From: a virus
Virus record (IMG/VR): IMGVR_UViG_3300020156_000023
Span: 36,411 to 100,410 of that record
DNA: 64,000 nt
Direction: 5' to 3' (one strand)
A program made the position numbers and the translations under genes. Shown in pieces: positions 55,836 through 64,000 of this stretch (position 1 is its first letter; every line of letters starts with the position of its first letter). The notes under the pieces are model-generated. The model saw only the letters and a program-made list of their open reading frames with translations. It made no database searches and had not been told where the DNA came from.

Positions 55836-56177
55836 ATGAGAAAAATATTAAGTATTATAATGATATTATCAACAATGTCATTTAGTAGTTTAGATATTAC
55901 AAAAGCCAGTTGGTATGGTCACCCATATCATGGCAGGAAAACAGCTTCAGGAGAAATTTTTAATAAAGACTCTTTAACAGGAGCACATAGGACACTTAAG
56001 TTTGGAACTAAGATTAAAGTGGTAAACTTAGCTAATGGAAAGGAAGTTACAGTACGAATAAATGATAGAGGACCCTTTTCTAAATCAAGAGATTTGGATT
56101 TATCAGAAGCAGCTTTTAAAGAAATAGCTAATCTTCAAAGAGGTGTTATTAAGGTTGATTACGAAATTACAGAATAA
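55836..56177 (+). CDS. RlpA-like double-psi beta-barrel protein
   Basis: After a signal peptide (MRKILSIIMILSTMSFSSLD) the chain has the RlpA motifs ASWYGHPYHGRKTASGE, TGAHRTLKFGTKIKVVNL and VRINDRGPFSKSRDLDLSEA, the full double-psi beta-barrel with the catalytic-type Asp. Family members are septal lytic transglycosylases acting on denuded glycans. At 113 aa it is the barrel domain only, without SPOR. It may weaken or remodel the host wall at entry or lysis, complementing the GH19 endolysin. Confidence 0.88.
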   Translation: MRKILSIIMILSTMSFSSLDITKASWYGHPYHGRKTASGEIFNKDSLTGAHRTLKFGTKIKVVNLANGKEVTVRINDRGPFSKSRDLDLSEAAFKEIANLQRGVIKVDYEITE

Positions 56178-56179
56178 AG

Positions 56180-56343
56180 AAATGAGCAACTCAATTCCTG
56201 TGACAGGTAGCCCAGGGAAGTCACAATCAAATAGTTTAAATTATAAAACTCATTTTGAAACACCTTCAGGGGTATGCATCAACTGAATATTGGTTTGGTA
56301 GGCTCAAATGGACTAATGAATATAAGGTAGTAGTTGCTCATTT
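56180..56343 (+). ncRNA. Structured RNA, 164 nt, closed by a perfect 12-bp helix
   Basis: AAATGAGCAACT (56180-56191) pairs perfectly with AGTTGCTCATTT (56332-56343). Inside are CCTG-TGA-CAGG, a hairpin CAAA-T-AGTTT...AAACT-CA-TTTTG, and ACC/GGT around CTTCAGG. No gene lies in this stretch. The fold is a multi-branched domain like the other RNAs of this phage. Confidence 0.6.
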
Positions 56344-56355
56344 AATATATTAATT

Positions 56356-56964
56356 ATGGAAAAGAAATGTAAAGTAGTATTATTACCTACTGATGAACCA
56401 AGTTATTTATTTATTATAAATAAAAAAAAACTTTCATTTACAACAATAGGTGGTAGGGTACACAAAACTAATATATATCAACCTCAACATCTTTATATTT
56501 TATCTGATGATGTAATAAAAGAAGGAGATTGGTACTATGAAGAATTTGATGGAAGAGAAATAGGTTTGGCTGGTAAAGATGAAGTTAAGGAAGCACACTT
56601 ATATAAAAAAATAATAGCTACAACTAATCTTGATTTAATAAAAGAAGGGGTACTACCTATTAATAATAAATGGTTAAAAGAATATTGTAATAATCCTGTT
56701 GATGAAGTGTTAGTAGAATACTATAATCCTTATGAAAAACTTATAGGTAATAAAATAGGAAGTAATATTGGTAATTTTACATTAAAAGAATCTTCATTTA
56801 AACTTAAAATAAGTTCTGACGGCACTATTGTAATCAAATATACAGAAACTTGGGATACAATAGAAGATAAAATGTTTGAAGTTTCAGCAAAAGCACGAAA
56901 TAATAGTTATCAATATATGTTATATTGGTTAAAAGAAAATTACGAAGTACCTAAAAAGAAATAA
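56356..56964 (+). CDS. Hypothetical protein, 202 aa
   Basis: A Lys/Asn/Tyr-rich, low G+C protein (MEKKCKVVLLPTDEPSYLFI) without signal peptide. The first half is beta-rich and the second contains long polar stretches. The composition differs from the replication genes, hinting at separate acquisition. No family recognised. Confidence 0.6.
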   Translation: MEKKCKVVLLPTDEPSYLFIINKKKLSFTTIGGRVHKTNIYQPQHLYILSDDVIKEGDWYYEEFDGREIGLAGKDEVKEAHLYKKIIATTNLDLIKEGVLPINNKWLKEYCNNPVDEVLVEYYNPYEKLIGNKIGSNIGNFTLKESSFKLKISSDGTIVIKYTETWDTIEDKMFEVSAKARNNSYQYMLYWLKENYEVPKKK

Positions 56965-56966
56965 GT

Positions 56967-57155
56967 ATGAAGAAGATTTTAGCATTTATCCCTACATGGG
57001 TATTATACTATACAGGGGATTTTATATCAAGATACTTGTTTATGGGTTACTTCATGTGGAGTTTCTACTTGTATAACTGGTGTATGATTAAATCAATGGA
57101 AATACAGGATTGGGCTGGACTAAAAGAGCCTTGGCAATATTCTGAAGAGGAGTAA
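56967..57155 (+). CDS. Small membrane-associated protein, 62 aa
   Basis: Aromatic and hydrophobic (MKKILAFIPTWVLYYTGDFI), probably one or two short membrane helices, ending in EEWQYSEEE-like acidic sequence. It is 2 bp from the upstream gene. Function unknown. Confidence 0.6.
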   Translation: MKKILAFIPTWVLYYTGDFISRYLFMGYFMWSFYLYNWCMIKSMEIQDWAGLKEPWQYSEEE

Positions 57156-57174
57156 TAACAATAATATAAATAAT

Positions 57175-57321
57175 ATGAGTAGAGTAATTTTAGCTGCAGT
57201 AGTCTATATAGGCTTTTTTGGGAGTATAATAGCAGGATGTGTAGTTACACAGTCTGCATGGCCACTATGGGCACTATTACTAATGCCATCATTTAAAACC
57301 ACAAGAGAAAAAGATGAATAA
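57175..57321 (+). CDS. Small two-helix membrane protein, 48 aa
   Basis: MSRVILAAVVYIGFFGSIIA and a second segment WPLWALLLMPSF make a helical hairpin, followed by a charged tail (TTREKDE). It overlaps the next gene by 8 nt. Envelope role is possible. Confidence 0.5.
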   Translation: MSRVILAAVVYIGFFGSIIAGCVVTQSAWPLWALLLMPSFKTTREKDE

Positions 57322-57514
57322 GCAGAAATCAATAAACAGGCAGATTAAAAGAGGACATATTATTGTAACTCCTGAAATCAAGACACACAGTGTCATTACA
57401 AGATGGGATACAGACCCTATAATGGGTGGTGTTAACCCAGTATGGGAAGATAAGACTGAAATAATTCCTATCTTCCATAGAAGAACCAAAAGAGGCAAGC
57501 TTCTCAGAGCGTAG
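57314..57514 (+). CDS. Small basic protein, 66 aa
   Basis: Very basic (MNKQKSINRQIKRGHIIVTP) with a beta-like middle and RRTKRGKLLRA at the end. Nucleic-acid binding is likely by charge alone. The start lies inside the preceding gene, so translation is coupled. Confidence 0.5.
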   Translation: MNKQKSINRQIKRGHIIVTPEIKTHSVITRWDTDPIMGGVNPVWEDKTEIIPIFHRRTKRGKLLRA

Positions 57515-57567
57515 TAATACGTGTTTTTATAGAATATCACTTCCCACAGATATTATATTGCATAGTT

Positions 57568-57714
57568 TCTATTAGAAACTGATTGTTTTAGCAATCACAT
57601 AACGAGTTTAAGTTTCTAATAGTATTCTTTGGAAACCCTTTTATTGATATGTACACTATTCCTTGCGAGCATTATGCTTCATTCAGGGTAGGTATGTATT
57701 AATTTTAGGGTTTC
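57568..57714 (+). ncRNA. Tandem structured RNA just before the DNA polymerase gene
   Basis: The 236 nt between 57515 and 57752 hold no gene. CTATTAGAAACT pairs perfectly with AGTTTCTAATAG (57568 with 57610) around a GATTG/CAATC hairpin. Next, GGAAACCC/GGGTTTCC (57630 with 57707) closes a rod with the 12-pair helix ATTGATATGTAC/GTATGTATTAAT, then TATTTTTATT follows. The second part may be a terminator, or a leader that controls polymerase expression. Confidence 0.65.
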
Positions 57715-57751
57715 CTATTTTTATTGTGTTACCCATTAAGAATTATATTCT

Positions 57752-59653
57752 ATGCAGTACACAGTTTTTGATATAGAGACAAATGGGTTGTTAGATACTG
57801 TAAGTATTATACATTGTTTGTCCTATAGAACTTTTATCAATGGGGAAGAGATAGATAAAGGTACGTTAACTAATTATGAAGAGATAAGGAACTTTGTACT
57901 ATCCCAGAAAGTTTTAGTAGGTCATAATATAGTAAGGTATGATATACCAGTGTTAGAGAAGTTATTAGGAATTAAGGTTACTGCGACTTTAATTGATACT
58001 TTAGCATTATCATGGTATGTATATCCTATGAGGATTAGACATGGATTAGAACAATGGGGTAATGATTTAGGGGTTGAGAAGCCTCATATAGGAGATTGGA
58101 ATAATCTTGCTATTGAAGACTATATAAATAGGTGTGAGACTGACGTAGTAATAAATACTTTACTATATGATAAAATCATGGCTTATTTGATAGTATTATA
58201 CGAAGGAGATGAAAAGAAAATATTCAATCTCATTGACTATTTAGTATTTAAATTAGATTGTGCAAGGGAACAAGAAGAGGTTAAGTGTAAAATTGACAAG
58301 AATTTAGTAACTCAAAGTCTGCAAGAATTAAGAGCTTTAAGAGAGGAGAAGATTTCTGCATTAGTAGAAGCTATGCCAAAGAGTATAAAGTTCAAAGAAG
58401 TTACTAAACCAAGTAAGGTTTACAAGAAGGATGGCTTATTAACAGTAGCAGGTTTAAAGTGGTTTGAATTATTAGCAACACATCAACTTCCTGAGGATTA
58501 TGAAGAAACAATACAAGTTATTGTTTCTGAGGAACCAGGTAATCCTGCATCAAGTACTCAACTAAAAGATTGGTTATTTGCTTTAGGGTGGGAACCAAGG
58601 AATTTTGAATTCAGGAAGAGTACTTCAGGAGAGATAAATCAGGTTCCACAGATTTATGTGAATGATGAAGTGTGTGAGTCTATAAAGCTCTTATATAATA
58701 TAGAGCCTGCATTAGAGAATCTTGATATGCTTAGTTTGATAAACCACAGGATTGGAATATTAGAGAGCTTCCTTACTGCAATGGATGATGAAGATTATGT
58801 TAAGGCAGAAGTAGGAGGATTTACTAATACTCTGAGATTTAAACATGTTAAGCCCATAGTAAATCTACCCAAAGTATTCAAGTTCTATGGAGAGAATATA
58901 AGAGGAAGTATCATAGCTCCCTCAGAAGAACACTTATTGTGTGGTAGTGATATGAGTTCATTAGAGGACTCTACTAAACAACACTATATGTATTTCTTTG
59001 ACCCAGAGTACGTGATGCAAATGAGAACTCCAGGATTTGACCCGCATTTGGATATTGCAGTGTTGGCAAGAATGTTAACACATGAGCAATCAGAGTTACA
59101 TAAGTTATATTCTAAAACTAAAGGAAAGGAAGGAGAAGACTTTTCCCAGGTTAGGAATAAGAGTAAGACAGTCAACTTTGCAGCAGTATATGGAGCTGGG
59201 CCACCTAAAATTGCACAGTCTACTGGGATGCCTATAGAGCAAGCCCAAAAACTACACAGGACATATTGGGAGAGGAATAAGGCAGTTAAGTTAGTAGCTA
59301 ATAGTGTGAAAACTAAGACTGTAAACTTCTTTGGAGAAACTCAAATGTGGTTACTAAATCCTGTATCAGGATTTTGGTACTCTCTGAGATTTGAAAAGGA
59401 TAAGTTTTCTACATTAAATCAAGGTACAGGAGTATTTTGTTTTGATTTATGGGTGAGAGAAGTTAGGAAAAGAGGAATTAAGATAATGTTGCAATATCAT
59501 GATGAAATAGCGTTCCCATTACTGGAACATCAAAAAGATTGGGTTGAGAATCAACTCAGAGAAGCTATAAAATCAGTAAATGATGTTGTTAAACTAAATG
59601 TTCCACTCGGAATATCTGTAGATTTCGGAGTGAACTATGCTAAAATTCACTAA
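57752..59653 (+). CDS. DNA polymerase, family A, with 3'-5' exonuclease domain
   Basis: The N-terminal 170 residues are a DEDDy exonuclease: FDIETNG (D7, E9), VGHNIVRYDIPVLE, YINRCETDV. The polymerase core has motif A (SDMSSLEDSTKQHY), motif B (VRNKSKTVNFAAVYGAG, with the conserved Lys and Tyr) and motif C (LQYHDEI). At 633 residues it matches the family-A polymerases of crAss-like phages (other members use family B). It heads the replication operon; the helicase gene follows by 2 bp. Confidence 0.93.
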   Translation: MQYTVFDIETNGLLDTVSIIHCLSYRTFINGEEIDKGTLTNYEEIRNFVLSQKVLVGHNIVRYDIPVLEKLLGIKVTATLIDTLALSWYVYPMRIRHGLEQWGNDLGVEKPHIGDWNNLAIEDYINRCETDVVINTLLYDKIMAYLIVLYEGDEKKIFNLIDYLVFKLDCAREQEEVKCKIDKNLVTQSLQELRALREEKISALVEAMPKSIKFKEVTKPSKVYKKDGLLTVAGLKWFELLATHQLPEDYEETIQVIVSEEPGNPASSTQLKDWLFALGWEPRNFEFRKSTSGEINQVPQIYVNDEVCESIKLLYNIEPALENLDMLSLINHRIGILESFLTAMDDEDYVKAEVGGFTNTLRFKHVKPIVNLPKVFKFYGENIRGSIIAPSEEHLLCGSDMSSLEDSTKQHYMYFFDPEYVMQMRTPGFDPHLDIAVLARMLTHEQSELHKLYSKTKGKEGEDFSQVRNKSKTVNFAAVYGAGPPKIAQSTGMPIEQAQKLHRTYWERNKAVKLVANSVKTKTVNFFGETQMWLLNPVSGFWYSLRFEKDKFSTLNQGTGVFCFDLWVREVRKRGIKIMLQYHDEIAFPLLEHQKDWVENQLREAIKSVNDVVKLNVPLGISVDFGVNYAKIH

Positions 59654-59655
59654 TC

Positions 59656-60762
59656 ATGACGGATAAATCACAAATCCAGAAACAAATTGTAGACTCTCTT
59701 CCAAGCCCCTGTCACGGACTATTAAACCTTGCCCCAAGAGTAGGGAAAACTAAGATTGGTATTGATATTATTAAGAAAGAAAGACCTAAAAGGATACTGT
59801 GGATAACTCCTAATACAAAATTAAGAGATATTGATATCCCTAATGAGTTTGTAGAATGGAGAGCTACAGGTTACTTTAAGAAAACAACTATTATATGTTA
59901 TGCTTCTATGGCAGACCATGAAGGTGAGTATGATTTAGTCATACTTGATGAGTATCAAGATTTAACTCCAGTTAATGCAGAGCCATTATTCAATGGAAAG
60001 ATTAAATATAAGCAGATAATTGGACTATCTGGTACTCATCCAAGACATAAAGAGAAGTTAGAACTATATAGTAAGTTAGGACTTAAGAAGCTCGTAGAAA
60101 TGTCTATAGATGAGGCTGTAGACCAAGGTCTTATAGCACCATACAAGATAACTGTAGTAGAATGTAGGTTAGACAATAAGAATAAATATATCAAAGCAGG
60201 TAATAAGACTAAGCAATTTATGCAGACTGAAGAAGCTCAGTATAGTTACCTGACAAGGATGATTAATGCCAAACTATTCTCAGGGCAGCAAGTTCCCAAA
60301 TTTTTTTATCTAAATAGGATGAGGTTCCTATATAACCTTAAGTCAAAGCATGAGTTCGCCAAGAAATTTCTTAAGAAGCTTCAAGGTAGAACTCTTGTCT
60401 TTGCAGGTAGTATTGCACAGATTGAAGATTTGTGTGAACATACTTTTCATAGTAAGACTGATGATAAGAAATTAGAAGCATTTAAAAGAGGTGAAATTGA
60501 TGTGCTTGGATTAGTAAATTCAGGTGGGATAGGACATACTTTTAGAAATGTTGATAACCTTCTTATTATACAAGTTAACTCTGATAGTAAAGGGGATGCT
60601 ACCCAAAAAATTGCAAGGTCTTTGGTTCTTCAAAAAGGATACGAAGCCAACATCTATATCTTATGTGTTGTCAATACTGTTGATGAAAGCTGGAAGAATG
60701 AAGTTCTTAAGAACTTTAACAAAGAGAAGATAGAACACGTAAGCTATAAAAATTATGAGTAG
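59656..60762 (+). CDS. SF2 helicase, 368 aa
   Basis: Motif I APRVGKT near residue 31, motif II LDEYQD, motif III GLSGTHPR, motif V VNSGGIGHTF and a motif VI variant QKIARSL are present in order. Such SF2 ATPases unwind or remodel DNA during replication or repair. It is between the polymerase and a hypothetical protein whose start overlaps by 8 nt. Length is short but complete for phage members. Confidence 0.88.
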   Translation: MTDKSQIQKQIVDSLPSPCHGLLNLAPRVGKTKIGIDIIKKERPKRILWITPNTKLRDIDIPNEFVEWRATGYFKKTTIICYASMADHEGEYDLVILDEYQDLTPVNAEPLFNGKIKYKQIIGLSGTHPRHKEKLELYSKLGLKKLVEMSIDEAVDQGLIAPYKITVVECRLDNKNKYIKAGNKTKQFMQTEEAQYSYLTRMINAKLFSGQQVPKFFYLNRMRFLYNLKSKHEFAKKFLKKLQGRTLVFAGSIAQIEDLCEHTFHSKTDDKKLEAFKRGEIDVLGLVNSGGIGHTFRNVDNLLIIQVNSDSKGDATQKIARSLVLQKGYEANIYILCVVNTVDESWKNEVLKNFNKEKIEHVSYKNYE

Positions 60763-61294
60763 AAGAATTATAACTTTAGACTTTAACTCAGAGATTAGAG
60801 AAATATTTAGGAGATATTCTATTCCACTGCATGATGGATTGTCTTATTTATTGTGTTTATATTATGGTACAGACCCAAGTTTCATTCCAGAATCATTAGA
60901 GAGCAAGGTACTTGCTACAAGGATAGTTACAAAAGACTATGAAACAGGAGAAGTGAAATGGAATGTCAGTTTGTTTGAAGAAACAGAATCTGGGTTTGAA
61001 TGGATAGGAGAATGGATGGATTTATTTAAAAAAGTGAATCCTGAAAGGAGAGGTACAAAAGCTGATGTACTTAGAAGGATGAAAAAGTTCTTTGTGAACA
61101 ATCCATCTGTAAGAAGTGAAGATGTCTTTGAAGCCACTAAAATGTACCTAAAGACAATAAAAGACCCTGTCTATTGTAAGAAGTCTCATAAGTTCATATA
61201 TGAACAAGATGGTAGCTCTATGTTGTTAGATTATGTAGAGAGAATTCCTGATAATAGGAAAGTAACCAAAATGCAAAATGATGATTTTATATGA
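60755..61294 (+). CDS. Replication-operon hypothetical protein, 179 aa
   Basis: A mostly helical protein (MSRRIITLDFNSEIREIFRR) with basic patches (RGTKADVLRRMKKFF). It overlaps both the SF2 helicase and DnaB-like helicase genes (8 and 4 nt), so it is translated with them. In crAss-like phages a protein at this place is conserved but uncharacterised. A helicase loader is a natural guess; I see no decisive motif. Confidence 0.65.
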   Translation: MSRRIITLDFNSEIREIFRRYSIPLHDGLSYLLCLYYGTDPSFIPESLESKVLATRIVTKDYETGEVKWNVSLFEETESGFEWIGEWMDLFKKVNPERRGTKADVLRRMKKFFVNNPSVRSEDVFEATKMYLKTIKDPVYCKKSHKFIYEQDGSSMLLDYVERIPDNRKVTKMQNDDFI

Positions 61295-62448
61295 GATTTG
61301 AAGATATATATCAAGAAGTAGTAAGGAATAAGGATAACCACAATGAGGGTTATTACAACTGTATACCTTTCATGGGTATGGAAAGATTGGAGAAATTTCT
61401 ACCTGGAATAGAACAAGATACTTATTATCTATTAACTGCAAGTTCAGGAGTAGGTAAGAGTAAGCTTGCCAGATATTTATTTATACATAATCCATACCAG
61501 TTTATAAAGCAACATCCTGAGAGTGGTATAAAACTTACAATAAAGTATTTTTCTTTAGAGGAATCTAAGAAGAAGATTATACTCTCAGAGATATCTAAGT
61601 ATCTATTCACCAAGTACAACATAGTAGTTTCTATAAAACAATTACAATCAAGAGGTAGGTATAACACTATATCTCCTGATATTATTGAGAAGATAAAAGA
61701 GGCTGAGGATTATGTAAATGAGTTCTTAGAAACTGTACATATAATAGACTCCATAAGAAATCCTACAGGTATATATAAATGTATAAGAGATTATGCATTA
61801 ACTGTAGGAACATACTATGATAAGAATGACCAACCTCTTACTGAAAAGGAGATTGAGAATGTAAGGAATGGTGTAGGAGATGATTATAAGAAGGTATCTT
61901 ATTATAAGAAACATGACCCTAAACATTATGTTATTGTATTGGTAGACCACTTAAGTTTATTACAACCTGAGGAAGGTAAAACCCAATGGCAAACTATGTC
62001 AAAATACTCTAATGAGTATTGTCTCCATATGAGGGATAAATTTGGTTTTATTCCTGTAAGTGTACAACAACAAGCATCTGATAAGGAAGCTGTTGAATAC
62101 AATTATAAGGGAAATACTATTGAGGAGAAGTTAGAACCATCATTAGATGGTTTGGGGGATAATAAGACTACTCAGAGAGATGCTAATGTGGTTCTTGGAC
62201 TATTTAATCCAGATAGGTATGGTATCACTAACCATGGAGGATATGATATAACATTCTTCAGGGATAAGTATAGAAGTATGAGTATATTAAAAGATAGAGA
62301 TGGAGTTTCTAATAAGAAATTACCACTCTTCTTTAATGGTGCTGTAGACTTCTTTAAAGAGATGCCTAAAATAGATGATGCAGAAGGTATGAGAAAGGTA
62401 TACGAGTATGTAAACCAATTAAATGAAGTAAATAATCAAACAAGTTAG
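61291..62448 (+). CDS. DnaB-like replicative helicase (SF4 ATPase)
   Basis: RecA-type core with Walker A LTASSGVGKSK near residue 53, a SLEES motif typical of DnaB, and Walker B VIVLVDHLSLL near residue 217, then VQQQASDK and a C-terminal arginine-rich region. The N-terminal primase-binding domain of cellular DnaB is lacking, so it is the minimal phage form. It is the likely fork helicase for the family-A polymerase. Confidence 0.88.
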   Translation: MRFEDIYQEVVRNKDNHNEGYYNCIPFMGMERLEKFLPGIEQDTYYLLTASSGVGKSKLARYLFIHNPYQFIKQHPESGIKLTIKYFSLEESKKKIILSEISKYLFTKYNIVVSIKQLQSRGRYNTISPDIIEKIKEAEDYVNEFLETVHIIDSIRNPTGIYKCIRDYALTVGTYYDKNDQPLTEKEIENVRNGVGDDYKKVSYYKKHDPKHYVIVLVDHLSLLQPEEGKTQWQTMSKYSNEYCLHMRDKFGFIPVSVQQQASDKEAVEYNYKGNTIEEKLEPSLDGLGDNKTTQRDANVVLGLFNPDRYGITNHGGYDITFFRDKYRSMSILKDRDGVSNKKLPLFFNGAVDFFKEMPKIDDAEGMRKVYEYVNQLNEVNNQTS

Positions 62449-62451
62449 AGA

Positions 62452-63165
62452 ATGGCAAATGCAATTGCAATTGTGGGGGATAGTGGTTCAGGTAAGACTA
62501 CATCAATAAGTCAAATACCTGAATTAAACATTGTAGGGTTAGACCCTAAAGAAACATTTATTATAAATGTTAAGGGTAAACCCTTACCAATGAGAGGTTG
62601 GAAAGGTAAGTATACCCATATTGATGTAACTAAGGCCCCCACTGAAGGGAATTACTTAGCTACAACTGATACAGCTCTGATATTAAAGACTTTAGCATTC
62701 ATTAACCTCAACAGGAAAGACATTAAAAATGTAGTTCTTGATGATGCACAATATGTTATGTCTGAGGAATTCATGCAAAATGCATTGAAATCAGGGTATG
62801 ATAAGTTTAATAAGATGGCTAAGAATATGTATGATATCATTAACACTGGTATCAACATGAGGGAATCCATTAATTTTATCATGTTAACACATGATGATGA
62901 AGAGGATGGTAAATCTAAGATTAAAACCTTAGGTAAAATGTTGGATGATAAGGTTAATCTTGCTGGTTTGTTTACTGTAGTATTATATACTGCAACTAAA
63001 ACAAGTCTCTCAGGAACAACATATCATTTCATAACTAACAAACATATTGATGACAGGGGAATCCATATTATGGCTAAATCTCCAGTTGGTATGTTTGAAG
63101 AGAGGATAATCCCTAATGATATGGGATTTGTATTAAACAAAATTGAAGAATATAATAAAGGATAA
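62452..63165 (+). CDS. RecA-like/Sak4-type ATPase, 237 aa
   Basis: Starts at once with Walker A AIVGDSGSGKTTS (residues 6-18), Walker B VVLDDAQYV near residue 90, and HDDEED later. The size and early P-loop match Sak4-type or AAA_24 ATPases that act in phage recombination with a single-strand binding protein. It lies 3 bp after the helicase gene and before a probable ssDNA-binding protein gene. Confidence 0.8.
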   Translation: MANAIAIVGDSGSGKTTSISQIPELNIVGLDPKETFIINVKGKPLPMRGWKGKYTHIDVTKAPTEGNYLATTDTALILKTLAFINLNRKDIKNVVLDDAQYVMSEEFMQNALKSGYDKFNKMAKNMYDIINTGINMRESINFIMLTHDDEEDGKSKIKTLGKMLDDKVNLAGLFTVVLYTATKTSLSGTTYHFITNKHIDDRGIHIMAKSPVGMFEERIIPNDMGFVLNKIEEYNKG

Positions 63166-63166
63166 C

Positions 63167-63472
63167 ATGGCAGTACAAATAGTATTATCAGACCTTAAAC
63201 AGAAGGTAGAAGAAGGGTGGAAGAAGAATCAGTTAGCTGAGCACTATGGTATTCCTGTAACTCAGATGACTAGAGCTTTACAACAAGCTGGTTTAACTAT
63301 CAGAAAGTTACACCATCCTAAATTCCATCTAGTAGATGATATGGACCAACAAGACATGGGAGATGTAAATGATTCAGTATCTGAGGTAAATCATGAAGCT
63401 GAAGAAGAAATTCTTCAGGAAATGGAAAATCCTATTGCAACTGAAGAAAACACTACACAAGGACAGTGGTAA
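63167..63472 (+). CDS. Small DNA-binding protein candidate, 101 aa
   Basis: I use the ATG at 63167, 1 nt after the upstream stop. MAVQIVLSDLKQKVEEGWKK followed by NQLAEHYGIPVTQMTRALQQ is a helix-turn-helix-like pattern. The C-terminal half is acidic (EEEILQEMENPI), as in proteins that compete for DNA-binding partners. A replication or transcription accessory is likely. Confidence 0.65.
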   Translation: MAVQIVLSDLKQKVEEGWKKNQLAEHYGIPVTQMTRALQQAGLTIRKLHHPKFHLVDDMDQQDMGDVNDSVSEVNHEAEEEILQEMENPIATEENTTQGQW

Positions 63473-63506
63473 AAACAAAATAAATAAGTAATTTAAATTT
63501 TTAAAT

Positions 63507-64000
63507 ATGTACGGATATCAAGATTCAAGTGATTTAGGACCAGGTAAACAAGGTGGTAAGTTTGGACTTAACACAGGAGCATTTATTACCAAGTTTGAGT
63601 ATAATCCAAACTCAGGTAAAGATGGTGCAGAACAGGATGGTTTAGACCTAACTGTTCAAGTAGGTGAAAGAGAGTACAGGCATAGGTTCTTCCCAGTAGG
63701 GAAAGTTTATGCTTCAAGGAAAGATGGTGGTGCAGAACTTACTGACACCAATTCTGAAGCTTATAAAGAAGCTTACAAAAAAGAGGTAGAATTACTATCT
63801 GGTACTTTAACTGATATAGTTAAAGCTTTTGTACCTGAAGAACAAATCAAACAAGCTCTTGCAACTCCTATTAACTCTTTCAAAGATTATGCACAAATCT
63901 TAGAAAGACTTGTTAAATCTGTTCCTAATTGGAATAAGGTTCCAGTTGATGTATTCTTAGAATATCAATGGTCTCCATCAGGAGATAATGATAGGACTTT
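63507..64000 (+). CDS. Probable ssDNA-binding protein, N-terminal part only
   Basis: The frame (MYGYQDSSDLGPGKQGGKFG) is open to the right edge (164 residues visible). A glycine-rich start is followed by beta strands (LDLTVQVGEREYRHRFFPV) resembling the OB-type proteins that follow Sak4-like ATPases in crAss-like replication operons. The assignment rests on this position and pattern. Confidence 0.6.
   Translation, partial: MYGYQDSSDLGPGKQGGKFGLNTGAFITKFEYNPNSGKDGAEQDGLDLTVQVGEREYRHRFFPVGKVYASRKDGGAELTDTNSEAYKEAYKKEVELLSGTLTDIVKAFVPEEQIKQALATPINSFKDYAQILERLVKSVPNWNKVPVDVFLEYQWSPSGDNDRT

Noticed and set aside
1-64000. Stop-codon reassignment, reported in some crAss-like phages
   Set aside because: Long genes are intact under the standard code, all three stops are used as ends, and no suppressor tRNA is seen.
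1-64000. CRISPR array or insertion sequence
   Set aside because: No regularly spaced repeats and no transposase or integrase gene are visible.

Overview
The window is part of a double-stranded DNA phage genome of the crAss-like type (order Crassvirales), probably infecting a Bacteroidota host. Evidence: a complete head and tail gene block in the crAss order (large terminase, portal, scaffold-like protein, major capsid protein, connector-type proteins, IHF-like protein, a giant tail protein and helical cargo-type proteins), a family-A DNA polymerase with SF2 and DnaB-like helicases, low G+C, and promoters of the Bacteroidota form (TTG about 19-20 nt before TAnnTTTG). The standard genetic code appears to be used; I see no suppressor tRNA.

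Layout. Positions 1-37226 form one leftward structural and lysis arm. Reading in the direction of transcription: a winged-helix protein and small proteins, GH19 endolysin, terminase, portal, scaffold, capsid, tail fibre with YadA-like repeats and its tip protein, a membrane/coiled-coil protein, two nucleases, connector proteins, IHF-like protein, a GIY-YIG homing endonuclease, a 1910-residue tail protein, and three large cargo-type proteins. The divergent control region at 37240-37530 has a promoter on each strand and a short terminated RNA. From 37700 everything is rightward: small early proteins and two large structured noncoding RNAs (40014-40680 and 42060-42355), then a MoxR-like AAA+ ATPase module ending in a TROVE/Ro60-like RNA-binding protein, then an RNA gene region (49666-55746), then accessory lipoproteins, an RlpA-like protein and more structured RNAs, and finally the replication genes, which continue past the right edge.

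The most striking part is the RNA region. It starts with a phage tmRNA and carries about 27 tRNA genes whose anticodons cover all 20 amino acids. Two of these tRNAs, Lys(UUU) and Val(CAC), are circularly permuted in the DNA: the 3' half lies upstream of the 5' half. The acceptor stems pair perfectly and the anticodon stems are completed only when the halves are joined. Both sit inside the same flanking RNA architecture: an outer helix, an internal loop starting TAGTRA, an inner helix, then TACTTCG. A third copy of this architecture, without a tRNA, lies at 50123-50209. This suggests an excision/ligation RNA element not explained by ordinary tRNA processing.

The tmRNA, the tRNA set, the permuted tRNAs, the TROVE protein and at least seven other candidate structured RNAs together suggest that this phage invests heavily in its own translation and RNA-handling apparatus. 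Functions named for structural proteins rest on family recognition and gene order; the RNA structures are pairings found by eye and have not been folded computationally.
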